Shown here piece by piece: positions 36,854 through 48,800 of a stretch of 64,000 nt of DNA. The first letter of the stretch is position 1. Each line of letters begins with the position of its first letter. The DNA lies in the NCBI GenBank assembly GCA_012861695.1, contig JAAOOA010000060.1, forward strand, positions 10,066,954 through 10,130,953, read 5' to 3'. The notes under the pieces are model-generated. The model made no database searches. It was not told the origin of the DNA and saw only the letters and a program-made list of their open reading frames with translations. Both the position numbers and the translations under genes were made by a program. Source of the DNA: Trematomus loennbergii. Lineage: Eukaryota > Chordata > Actinopteri > Perciformes > Nototheniidae.

Positions 36854-36950
36854 TCATGGCTTTCCAATCCACAGATCAGAATCTGGCTGGACCCAACCTT
36901 CTCCCATGATGCTTTGGAGGCGGAAATGTTGGAAATACTCCAGGCGGTGG
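36854..36950 (-). CDS. C4orf33: C4orf33 homologue, coding exon 5 (last)
   Basis: Acceptor TCCTAG. Residues 165-196 and a TGA stop at 36856-36854, with HRLEYF, GEGW and PDSDLW. It is separated from exon 4 by about 2.5 kb that includes a transposon. Confidence 0.92.
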
Positions 36951-39900
36951 CTAGGATACAGAGAGAGAATTTAATATAGGATGCACAAAACTCTCACATA
37001 CACATTTACACATTCATACACAAATATACTGCACATCTCATTACCTCCGCAGAAGAGGTCATGTTTTCCGCTAGGCATGTCTGTCAGACAGCAGAATTAT
37101 AGAAAAACTACTGGCCTAATTTTCATGAAATTTGGTGGAAGAGTGTAACATGGGCATAGGAAGAACTTATTAAATGTTGGATTGGATCCAAACCATGGCA
37201 CAGATACACAAATCATTTTTCACTTTCGTAAACATTGCGGATAGGACATTTGTGCTGCATTCAGGTGCTGTTGGAATACTCGATAAATTAGTTCCTGACT
37301 AGGAAAATGTATGTCGTAACCACAATGGAAAATCTCCCAAAGTGTTGGTATCACTAGCTGAGTTGTGGCAAATTACACTTATATGGTTTGAAGCAATAGA
37401 AAACAGCAACTATTTATTTAAGCGTCAATGTTCTTTCCATTTTAGGAACACACTGAAATTGGACAAATGACTCCCTAAATTTGGAAAAGGGACAATCATA
37501 CAAAAGTATGTGAATGCAACATTGGTCTCTAAAAGGATCTGTGCTCTGAGAGCTATACTTGTTTAAAGTTTAATTACCTAGCAAGGTGTTGGCTCATAGC
37601 AAATAAAAAAATGCAAGTTGGCCTGTACTTTATGCTATGCTTTAAAGGGGACCTATCATGCAAAATGCACTTTTGTACGTCTTTTATACATGAATATGTG
37701 TCCCCGGTGTTCCAGGGAACTCACCAAGTGTCAGAAAACACAACCCTCTCTATTTTCCTCCATACCCAAATCTCTAAAAAAGGGGCTGCAACGGATCTGA
37801 TAAAAACTGATCCAGATTTGAACACTTTACTGACGTCAGGAAAGTGGAGCTACGGCTATTGGGCCAACTCTCCACCTATCAGGGGAATGTAGGGTTGGGC
37901 CACGGCCGGCCATTGCCGCTCGAAAGCGCTGGAGACGCTGTAGTACATATGCCAGGCCTGTAAGTGGCGCTCTAGTATGCCACAAAAGCAGAGAAGAAGA
38001 CTTGGTTACCATGGTTACCCTTCTGTTTATTCTCCGCTGTGGCTTTCTTTCTCCCTCCCCGAGGCAAGTGTTTGCTCCTTCTGCTGCTTTAATTCAATGC
38101 AATCCCTCCCCGTCGAGGCAAGCACTGTAATTATCTCCGGTTAGTCCACCAGCAGATGACAAACACCCACCTCTCCGCCTCTTCCAAGGAACGAGGGGAC
38201 CATGCGGCAGAGTTTCAGTTTCTTTCGCCGGTCAAGATGTCCGTTAAAGTTTAAATCTTCCGGACAAAATTAGAAAAGTGCCAGTCAAAGGTCTTCTTTG
38301 TTATTTATTGAGCTTTAAAACAAATCAATAACGACTCTATATAGGCTATAATAAAACATGGAGGACGGAGATCTCTTTTTCTCCCCCTCTTCTGACAGCC
38401 CAGCAGCTGATCAGAGCGGCTCCCCTCTCCTGCAGGGGGGCGTGGTCAGCAGAATCAGACCCGTAGACAGCAAACAGCACATAGAGCGAAATGAGGCATG
38501 GCTAAAATGCATGATCTGTTTGGTATTTCGAAAACAGAAACGTATAAATATACCTTATATAGGTATGGCCCTACAATATATCATTTCAATATAGCATGAT
38601 AGGTTTCCTTTAAATAAAGTAAAAAGATTCAAGAGGCTATCGGCTAATTTATCTATATGAAATTAAGTTTACAATTCTGCCTGTAAAAAACAGCTGTAAA
38701 CTCTCCCTCTTGCCTCTGAAGGAAGGTCTTAAGAACTCGAGAAAAAACTAAAACAAAGTACTGCTTATGACAAAGAATGCTGAAGAATGTTTAAAAAGTA
38801 TAAAATGGCATTGAGTTTATTAATATAAAACAAGGCCTCAATCGGTATTAATAGAATACGTTAAATGAATAGTTTCTGTACTGACATTGCACTGTTCAAT
38901 TTCAAAAACAATTGGGAACAACTACTATAAATGTTGTTTCTTTACCATGTGCATGTCACATGAAGGTCCTGCAGATTTCGGAGAGTATAAAAATTGGACT
39001 TAAAAGAGTGATAGGATCAATCAGAAAGGTCTTTTGCAACCTGCATTCTGCCTTGAAAGGAAAGTTAATGGTGTTCCAATCAAATTAAATAATCATCATT
39101 TTCTTTTTTTTTGAGTGGCATTAACAAATCTTAAATCATATTTCTTTAAGCTGTAGGAATACATGATATCACCAGCGTTATCTTTGATGGGTCTTGACAC
39201 TTACAATTTGGGTGTAAAGGTAGATAGATGTGATAATTTCTGTGAAGGTCTACCAAAAGACACCATGGAGTTGCCATTTAGAATCCAATGTTTTTGGAGC
39301 TTATTTTGACCACTTTTTCATGAATCTTCCCAAACTTCATGAAAGTCAAATACTAAATTGCTGGACATAAAAGAATCTGCGTTTAGATGACCTCATAGGA
39401 GTTTGAATACTCACAAGTTGGGTTTTTGGCCTTCCACTATGTCCTCCTTGGGGATGGGGTAGAGAGCCTCATATGTGCGCCCCTCTCCTGAGCCATGGAT
39501 AGCGTAGGAGTTCATCTTGTTGATATTGGGGGGCAAGTACGACCAAGGGAGGAGAGCCTCCCCCATCCATCTGTCCCCTTTGATCGTGGCATTAAACACC
39601 ATGGGAAGTTGTTGCTTGAGGAAGAATATCGAGACAAAAAGAATAAATACTTGACTCAAAGCAGCGCTGCCCCTTATCAACCACTCCCTCAATGTTTGCC
39701 TACCTGGAATGCTTGGCCAACTCCTGACAGCAACAATATCAGTTGCTGTCCATGTCTAAAATAAAATAAAACAGATTGTTTAAAGACTATCTAAAAACGT
39801 ATGGTCATGTGGTTATTAGAAATGAGCTAAATACTTACGGACAAAACTCCACTTCAAGGTAATTTACTGTAGTGCTATCGAGGAAGAAGCACTCCACAAC

Positions 39901-41651
39901 TGATAAGAGGAAGAAGAGTAGTTAATCAAGAATAATTAAATAATTTCAGTGATTTATTTTGAGTCAGCCTAATAATATTATGTACAAACATTTAAAAAAG
40001 ATACGAAGACCAGCTCACCTCGTAGCATGCTCATTATCTACCTAGATTATAATGGCAATGGTTTCAAATCTAATAAGTAGCATTAATGAGGTCAAATATG
40101 TGGGGCTCATTAACCGGAAATCGAACTTACTTAAGGTCAATTAGATAGGATTGTTATTACTCAACCTCATTACAACGTTTAATTGCTGTGTCACCATAAT
40201 AATGATAATACAATCACTATTAGGGCCTCATAAACAGAGCTCGTCTCTCATCTCTACAACATCATTGTAATATGTTCATGATTATATCTCAGCTTTTCTA
40301 TTCGCCTAAAATTGCATCACACATAGAGACTAAATCCTTAAATCATGACTGTGATAACAAGTTATGATAAGACAAACTGTTGGGGTTTTGGAACCATGAA
40401 AGCAACACTTGTACAACATATTGCAATCTGTTACAGCTATTGCAATTTTTTTCCAGTTTTTTAGGTTACAGTACGTTTGATTCAAAACCACAGACTGGAT
40501 TAATAAACACTTTTTGTTTTAGTTTATACAGGAATAGCTCAATATTTTGGCATGAACAATCACTTGTTAACTTACACAAGAGTTTGAGTTGAGCGAAAAT
40601 AAACAACTTTTATATTTGTCCATTCAATATGATGCTGAGGCTAAAGACTGGTTACTGTAGCTTAGTATAATAACTTGGGAGGCTAAATTACAAGTTTCAT
40701 CACAATACAATAATATATTGACTCTTTGGACAATAATTCCATATTTCTGATATCGCAAAGTCTGCCACGATGTGATTTCAATTCAAAACTATCAGTATAA
40801 TTGAATTCAGCCAACAAAAAGAAAAAAATTAAGATTGTATATTCTCTTGGATGGAAATGGTGAGACAGAGATGCCATAGGATTTTCAAAAAAAAATGGCT
40901 TATCTAAAAATGATCATATTGATGTTTTTCCCTTTGCATTAATGATCTGATGAATCTATACATCGACCCATATCTATGTATTGCTAAGCCATGGGTAAAA
41001 AGGTAAACCACAACTTGTAGTTATAACACTTTGGTTTCTATACAGATTAAACAAACAATACTAGAAATGTAAATTAGATTTTGAGGTGTTTGCAGGTAGA
41101 TTATGGAGATTAACTGAACCAAGCTTACTATCTGCAGTGTCATGTTGTATGGACAGATATAAAATGGGTAAACATTGGAGTGCCTAAAATGTTGGCCTAT
41201 TCATTTAATGATCGATGCATTCAAAAAGACAAGTTCCACAATGATTATTACATTTCAATTAAATTAAACTAATATAACTATGGTAAATAGGTAACTCTAT
41301 CTGTACCAATTTGTGACTTTTGCATTTTCTATAAATGTATCATAGATTGTCAAATAAATTGTCCTTCTACAGACATATTTGCTCAGGGTGAATGTTCAGG
41401 AAGCTGTGTATTGCAGTAGCAGACATACATGATGCAGCACTGCCTTTGCTTTACTTTTCTACATACCTTCATAATTCCAGAGTCCAGGGAAGGGCTGGCT
41501 GGGGGGGCTCGCAGGACCTACTGGGTCATTGAAGAAGGGACCAAACATCTCTATCTTCAGCCCTCCTTGCCCAGGAGAGAAATTGATCCTGATAGGGTCA
41601 TGATTCACAGGATTGCTATCCCAGGTGTGCTCGATCAAATACTCCATTTTC
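36854..41651 (-). CDS. C4orf33: C4orf33 homologue, UPF0462 family protein (5 coding exons)
   Basis: Five coding exons on the minus strand join in phase to a 196-residue protein; human C4orf33 is about 199. Family-typical blocks are IEHTWD at the N-terminus, a GPFFNDP segment, LWNYE/VVE across the first intron, FLD and YLEVEF in exon 2, HGQQLILLLSG in exon 3, LPWSYLPPN with SYAIHG and YEALYPIP in exon 4, and HRLEYF plus SDLW in exon 5. There is no signal peptide or membrane segment, so it is presumably a soluble intracellular protein. Its biochemical function is not established and I do not propose one. The start ATG (41647-41645) lies four bases inside the exon, whose acceptor TTTTAG precedes 41651, so a non-coding first exon must lie upstream toward sclt1. 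Intron 4 (36951-39414) contains a 964-bp TTAA-flanked element. All coding exons are intact. Confidence 0.94.
37646..38609. mobile_element. TTAA-flanked MITE in C4orf33 intron 4
   Basis: AGGGGACCTATCATGC and GCATGATAGGTTTCCT are inverted ends between TTAA at 37642-37645 and 38610-38613, so it is piggyBac-type. Length 964 bp. A 78-codon frame at 38358 inside it has no known domain. Confidence 0.8.
39415..39614 (-). CDS. C4orf33: C4orf33 homologue, coding exon 4
   Basis: Acceptor CTCAAG, donor GTGAGT. Residues 99-164 plus two bases of codon 165. Contains the strongest family blocks, LPWSYLPPN, SYAIHG and YEALYPIP. Confidence 0.94.
39704..39755 (-). CDS. C4orf33: C4orf33 homologue, coding exon 3
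   Basis: Acceptor TTTTAG, donor GTAGGC. Residues 81-98 (PHGQQLILLLSG block). Intron 2 is only 83 bp. Confidence 0.93.
39839..39899 (-). CDS. C4orf33: C4orf33 homologue, coding exon 2
   Basis: Acceptor TATCAG, donor GTAAGT. Completes codon 61, encodes residues through 80 (VVE..FLD, YLEVEF) and leaves two bases of codon 81. Confidence 0.94.
41467..41651 (-). CDS. C4orf33: C4orf33 homologue, coding exon 1
   Basis: ATG at 41647-41645. Residues 1-60 and the first base of codon 61. Acceptor TTTTAG upstream of 41651, donor GTATGT. Confidence 0.94.
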
Positions 41652-42796
41652 CTAAAAGGATTGAAGAAGAAAAATCAATCAGAATAAGAATCTGCTATGT
41701 GACACAGTGCATACAAATGTTGCAAAACTTACAGAGAATTACAGCATAGTACAAACTGGATAAGTGTCAGAAACTGTAATCCACGAGCTACACCCATGTT
41801 GTCACAGCTGCAAAGACTCACTGGTGAAATGCTCTCAACTGTACTACAGCTGGGCATATCATGTCTTAATGCACACCCCGTTCTGCTATTCAAACAGTTT
41901 GTTATCAAATTAGGTAAATGACAAATACAGTTCTGTTACTCAATAACTTATTAAGATGGCACAAATATACTTCCTGATATTGAAAACTGGGAACTATCCA
42001 AATTAACCTTAATGGTGTCCAAGATGTCGTTGAAGGTCTTACCAAATCAACACAATATCCAAATGACGTTTACCAACACATATCCAGTAACTTTAACATA
42101 ACTCCTATTGTGTTAGCAAATCATGTGACTGAGAGCTAACCTGTTTAACCTGTTTATTGTTGTATCAATACGAAGCATGCAAACACGTCAGGGTAAGAAC
42201 ACCACATGTTTCTTCTTGAAAAACGTAATATGTATAACACTAGCACTGAAACTAAACGATATGAATTGATTGAATCAACACATCCTTCAAAAATATATCC
42301 GACTGACGCTTCCCGACATAGAGCGGAACCTTTTCCCTTTCCTGTTTCGACGGAGCAATTATGCGGTGCACATCTTCACTGCCATTGGTTGTTATTTGTT
42401 TGCTTCAAAACAGACGGCGCAACAGAAAACTATGTAAAAAACACCAGTATAGCGTCCTATACTAAATGTAAACGTCAAATAATACATGTATACAACCCGT
42501 AAGTGTTACCTTTCTCTAGAATTGTTTGTGTTACACGATAGCCACTTTCTGTAACGGTCAAGAGGGTTTAGTTAGCTAACTAAGCTTAGCTGAGATTGAA
42601 GCATTTAGCGCTAGCTGCACTAGGCAACAACCGGTGACGCAAGCTAATTTATAATTCAGCAGCTTTTTTTAAGGTCGTTAGAGCAGGGCTTGTGCTTTTG
42701 ACACAGTTAAGTTTACAATATAAATGTTACGTTAGTGTTTTTTTTAAATTGCTAACGATATCGTTGTGTTGCTTCTATCTAGACTGCACCTTCAAC
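41652..42796. promoter_or_regulatory. shared head-to-head promoter interval of C4orf33 homologue and sclt1
   Basis: The two coding starts diverge and are 1,149 bp apart. Both coding first exons begin just after acceptor-like sites, so both genes should have untranslated first exons inside this interval. An inverted CCAAT (ATTGG near 42386) and a degenerate X-box at 42614-42628 are visible. I see no convincing TATA box and cannot place the transcription starts. Confidence 0.65.
42614..42628 (+). promoter_or_regulatory. candidate degenerate RFX X-box near sclt1
   Basis: The half-sites GCTGCA and GGCAAC are separated by three bases. The right half fits RRNRAC exactly and the left half misses RYYNYY at its last base. 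It lies about 170 bp before the sclt1 ATG, a plausible position for a ciliary gene, but one mismatch keeps the confidence low. Confidence 0.35.
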
Positions 42797-42830
42797 ATGG
42801 AAGCTGAAGTTAAGTTTTTACGGGATCAAG
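42797..42830 (+). CDS. sclt1: sclt1 coding exon 1
   Basis: Encodes residues 1-11 and the first base of codon 12. The donor GTAAGG follows. An AG at 42781-42782 after a T-rich run suggests that this exon begins with a short 5' untranslated part. Confidence 0.9.
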
Positions 42831-45800
42831 GTAAGGACAAACCAGGGAAGACATACTATTTTGTGTATCAGAAAAAAACATTTTTATAGAAAAGTTTAGC
42901 CCAAGTATTCAGATGGAGAATAATAACAGACTGTTCATTCCAAATAAACCATGGTGACTTCTCCATATTTTCTATAATGTCTACTGAAACCAACAGCACA
43001 CTGTAGAAAACATGTTTGAGATAATTCAAATAAAAGAAAATAATAGATCTACATCCGTATTGCTGTTGTTCATCAATAATCTGCTTGAATTATGATGACA
43101 TGGTCTTTAATCCTAAATCAATACTCAAACTGACATGATTTTTGGAGTGCAATGTTGAAGGCTCTTAGTATATTTAAAGTCTAAAATTCAAGACAAAATG
43201 CTCAAAATAAACCAGACATAAAGAGCCTTTAGCAGAAAAACATATTGCAACAGCCAATATTTCGATTTTCGATCATATTTCATGTATTGTTCAGCCATAT
43301 CATGTGTTTTTAGTTAATTACAATATAACAGAATAGCTGTTGTTTGAGTCATTTGAATGCACATTCAAAAAGGACTAACTCATTTGGCCCAAAATACACA
43401 CGTGCAAATACACATTAATTTAATGGAGCTGTCAAAGCAAAGTGGCTGCGGTCTTTCGGCACCTGGGAGCTTTTTTATAATAGGCTTAATAGTAGGATCC
43501 CGTTTGTGATGATTTGCATTTTCCATAAATAGTCCAGTTGGGTGGGGGACATGGCATCTAATAATTAAGCAACATGTGTATGACTGTTTTCTTGTATCAG
43601 TCCACAGATTAAACTCTGCTCTAAGCCAGTATCAGTATGAGCATGGTACTCAATCTACATCAGCTCAGGTAAAAAAACAACAACATCTGTTAATATACAT
43701 CTGTCAACCATTATTTGTTACTCATTCTAACCTCCTACATCTTTAATCTTCATCATCAGGTTGAAGATGCTAGACGGGCCGAGGCTCCCAAACCTTGGAT
43801 GGCAGATAGAAGGTCAGGCCTAGTAAAAAGGACAACCATCTTCTGTTGATATGATTGCACTGGTGAGAATCATATCATATATATGTACAAAAGTGACAGA
43901 TTATTTTTCTGTGTTACAGTATAATGGCTCCTTTGATAGCTGAGTATGATCTGCACATGGAGGAAATGACAGAAAAGCTGCAGAGATACGAGGTAATACA
44001 AAACAATTGGACACAAATTCAGTTTGGACAGTTAAATTAAACTTTACAAACACACAAACATTCAATATCTGGACTTTATCTGGACTTAGATATATAGATA
44101 CATACTAAGGGATGTATCAATATAAATGATTGGAAGTTAAGTAGTAGAAAACTGTGGGAATAATGAATTGAACGCCCATCTCTCTAAGTCTAAATCTGAT
44201 CAATTATAAGCTGTTTGCCCCCCTAAAGAAAAAACCCTCAGTAAACAGTTCTTAATGAGTTTATGGTCTAGAGTTTTCGACATGTCATGATGTTCGTTTT
44301 GTAAATGATGATATGACAGCGACCTGTCAGTCAGAAAAGAGGGTGCTTTAGTGTGTTTGACTCCTTAAATAAAATATGCAAAAGAATTTCTTAACTATTC
44401 CATAACAATAAGTGTTTGTCTATTGTTTAAATCAACAAGAACTAATGACAAATGTCAAAGTTGAGAGGTTTGTCAATGCAGTAGTGCGTTATTAAGCATT
44501 CCTTAAAAATGGACAGCAGGAAACACACGTCCATTTTTGTAGATGTATAAGCAGAAATGACCCAACTTTTTTTAATTCTTCAATAAAGCATGATGTTCAT
44601 TTTGTAAATGATGGTACCATGGAATTCTGTCAATCAAGAAAGAGGTTCTCCAGTGTGTTTTCCTTCTTAAATCAAAATGAAATATAGGTTTTCACTGTGT
44701 TTTTCTACTTTCTATAATCAACAGGGGCTGATGACAGACATGAAAGTGAAGTTGGAGAGGGTTGTCAAGGAGAATGAAAGGTAAATAAGAATTCTACTGG
44801 TGTTAACAAGCAAGCTCTTTTCTGACATTTGATATGTTTTTAAAGAACATCAGATGCTTGAATTATTTATTTGTTTTTGAAAAGTTCATTAATAAACATT
44901 GAGTGACTTTGATTGTATCTGTATGTCCCACCACAAAAACATTTTGTGCACTTTTTTACTTTGCACTTTATACAATATTTGTATTTCTATATTTTTTATT
45001 TTGCTTTGTCTTTTATAAGACATTTACTTGAACTTGTTATATTTATCTACATTTTACAGCCAAATAAAGTGTGGTTTGTGGACTGTAATTAAGGTTTTGG
45101 TATTCTTTTTTAAATCATGAACTTTATCTAATTACATATTTTTCAATATGACCTTTCTCCTGTCGCCAGGCTGCATGCAGAGCTGAGGGAGTCAGTTGAG
45201 AAGCAGCTTCATGTCCTGCCGGTGGCTTCAGGAGTGGAGGGCGGCACGCTGGAGGAGGAAGCGGTCATCAGAAACCTGCAGGAGCAGCTCCAGCTCTGTG
45301 AACAGGTCTGCATACGTCCTTATATCAAACATAAGAGGATTGATTCCACATTTGTTTGCTTTTTTGCCAAAAGAGAAAAACTAAGGTAATATGTTTTCAT
45401 CTCTGTGCATTCAGTCGTGAGATAATGTGTTTTATATGATACATAAATATAAATGGTTAAATAAGAAGACAATTAAACCAGAGTTTATCTCTCAAAAAAA
45501 TGTAAAGCTAGAGAAAACCAAAAATGCAAACAACCAATGAGACACAAAAACTAAAAAACCTAAATCAAGGAAATCCTAAACAAGTGATACAGAGGCAGAG
45601 AAACCATACCTCTATTCACTATTATTATATTACATGTTTTTTAACTGATGCTTTTATTCAAAGCTACCTCTATACAATTCAGGTATCTTGCCCAAGGACA
45701 CTTCATCATGTCAACTGCAGGGGCAGGGATTTAACCTCTGACCTCTCGATCAGAATGCGCCCACTTACATCTTGCACCCTCAGAAAAACAATCAGATCCC

Positions 45801-48800
45801 AAAACTCAAAAATCAATAAAAAAAGAAACCTCACATTATACACACAAATAGCACATTGAAATCTTTAAGGAAAACAAATGTAATTATTACATGGTAAATA
45901 CTTTATTTTTATAGGTCAATTTAGGCATTCCAGAGGTTTGTTATTTTTCGCTATCGGTGCTAGTGAGCACATGACCATTGATAAGGAGGATCAAGGGAAA
46001 ATGTGCAGTCATCAATTTGCAGAAAAAAGTCTGGTTGATCAGCTGTGGACAACAAACACTAGATTGCTCCATCTGAAAATACTGGAATAGTTTGGGAATT
46101 TTTATTTTTATATTTGTGGAGACGAAAGAGGTTAAAAGACAGAGCACTGGACGTCAGACAGGAAGTCAACATTAACAGTACCACAGTGTGGGCTCTCTGT
46201 CTGTGTTTTATTTAGTAATGACCGCCTCGCTGCACGTTATCCCATACACAAACTACGGTCAAGCATTTATTTGAAACAAATAACTAATGTTACAGTGGCG
46301 CCAAAGACTGTAAAATAATTTGACGTAGACGCTAGATTGAAAAGTGAAGCCAATGCAGTAGTGTGTTAAACATGCATACCTTTAAATTGGCCAGCAGGGG
46401 GCCATATATCAAGTCAGGTTTTATAGAAGACTACGAAAAATAGACCCAACTTCTTACTTCATTTATTCCCTTAGTTAACATTTTCTAAAGAGGTTAAAGT
46501 TTAGAGTTTGAAGTAAAAAAACAGCATGTTTTTTTTGTGTAAATTATGGTCCCACAGCGACCTGTCAACAAGGAAAGATGCCTCCTAGCTCCACCCTGTT
46601 TTCAAATATGGTCACTTCTTGCTCCAACAAAACGAGATGGCAATGGCCAAAAAAACAGACTCAAGGCTTGAAAACGTTACTTCACAATGCCATGGGTGAC
46701 ATCACAGTTACTATGTTCACGTCTCAAGTAGAGAAAGCGACATGACTCAGTAGTAGGTGTATTAACCTAACGTTTGCTTTCAGAAACTGCTGGTCATACC
46801 AGCCTAAGAAAGGAACCACTTTAAACCGTCATATTTAAATGTTTTATATTGTGTATTTTCAATGTGTAGCTACGAAAACAAAACATTAATGCTTTGTTAA
46901 ATAGTGGCCTTGGGCTTACTGACAAGAGCTATTACAACATCTGTCCCCAATGGCTCTACACAGGACAGCTATTTCATTTAGTGGTGACTCACTCACTTGC
47001 GGACAGGACACAACACAAGAATAACTTTGAAGCAGTTCTCTTTTTACAGATTCTAGCTGTTTTAAATGCCGCTAGTGTCGGCTCTACACTTGATCCCCTT
47101 TTCTGAATGCACATGATTGGAGAAGTTGAGTTATTATGCTCCACATATCTGGAACAGTCAACCAGAAAACTGCAGATCACACCTTTTTTAAATCAGTAGG
47201 ACTTTTCAATTAGCCACTGCCTTTAATTAAATAAAAAAAACGTTGTATATCTTACAATGCAATATCATTTTGTAGTTAGATTTACAATATTACATTTTCT
47301 AATGTGATTTTGTTGCACTTTGTCTCAATGATTTTAATGTTTTTTTGTTACTTGGTTGCGTTGTGTTGCTCTATAAATGAACTTGCCTTGCAGGGATGTA
47401 ATCCATAGTAAGAGAGCAATTTGAGTTTTTAACATACATATTTTTGCTTGTATTTGATTAGGAGCGTGTGCAGGCCATGGAGCTGGGGCAGACGGCCGCC
47501 CAGGAGCTGGATCGCCTCCAGCAGACCTTCCAGAAGACCGCCACTGACGGACAGATCCACGTTGCTCAGAGACAACAGCTCAAGGTGCCGTTTTTTATAT
47601 TATTTTGTATAAAAAATGAATGTACAAAATAACATGGCTTTAAGATATTTTACAATAAAATAGCAGGGACAGAAGCATACAGAAGACAGGAATGAACATA
47701 TCAAAAATAGATGACATAAACATATCAAATGTAAAAAGATCTGTACAATTAAATAAATGCATCAAATGGCTATACTTTTTAATAAATCCTTTTATTTTGT
47801 TATCCTAAACAATTGTGCTGGATTCTTTTTTTTCATTCATTTAAAGGTAGGGTATGTAAGTTTGAGAAACCGGCTCGAGATCGCTAGAATTTGAAAATAC
47901 ACGACCGGAGAAAATCTCCCACTTCCTTATAGAGCCCCTCCTCCAACACACACGAACGCGCACATGACCAATGAGGGCACGAGATAAGTTTGTGCACAGA
48001 TGGAAGGCTGACAGGCAGGCAGTCCATCCAGTCATTTTAGCGGGCCGGCTAAAATGATTGGTCGTGCTTTTTACAGTACTACGGCTTCCACAGATTATTA
48101 TTTTTTTTATTTTTTGTCAAAGCACTTAAGATATTCATTGCTATCGGGATGTTAAGAGCATTCCATGGAATATAACAAAAAGTGTATCTCGAGCCGGTTT
48201 CTCAAACTTACCTACCCCACCTTTAAGGGCTCAAATAAGGTAAAGAAAATCATTATGATACATACAAAATAAGATACATACATTTCATTTACTTATTTAT
48301 TAACAATTTACAAAAAACAAAAATATTATTTACTTAAAAGTCTTCTTAAGTATTGTCTAAAAGCAAGCCCATAAATAATGTCAAACAAGTTTTGGTAGTC
48401 CACAAAGATACAAAAAAAGGGGTGATGAGTTGTTTCCCTAAGGTGCAGTTGACACATGAGCATTCAGCAGCAGCACACGAGCAGCACATCAGGCTTCCAC
48501 CACTAGATGGAGCCATTCAGGTAGAAATAAGGTTAATTAGAGCAGTTTGGCCTCAGTTAATGCTCATTATAAGCACAAGGTAATTACAAGCAGTTAGGTT
48601 TTATTGAGTGCCTCTTCTTCTTACTCGTTTTTTTGTCCCTATTTCACAGGATCAGCTTGTTCAGTTCCAGCAGCACACACACAAACTTCAAGTGGCCAAT
48701 CAGAACCTGGAATCGGTAAGTGACGGTTAATTAAAAGCGTGTTTGAATCGTTGCCTCCTAATTAGCCGTGGGATCGAAATGCTGTGCACTCCTCCGAAAT

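Noticed and set aside
36773..36979. 68-codon plus-strand frame
   Set aside because: Antisense of the last coding exon of the C4orf33 homologue.
38003..38018. GGTTACCATGGTTACC as an X-box
   Set aside because: The right half GGTTAC breaks the RRNRAC consensus and the site is inside a MITE.
45524..45859. 111-codon frame in sclt1 intron 6
   Set aside because: No domain, AT-rich, and incompatible with the clear splice phase from exon 6 to exon 7.
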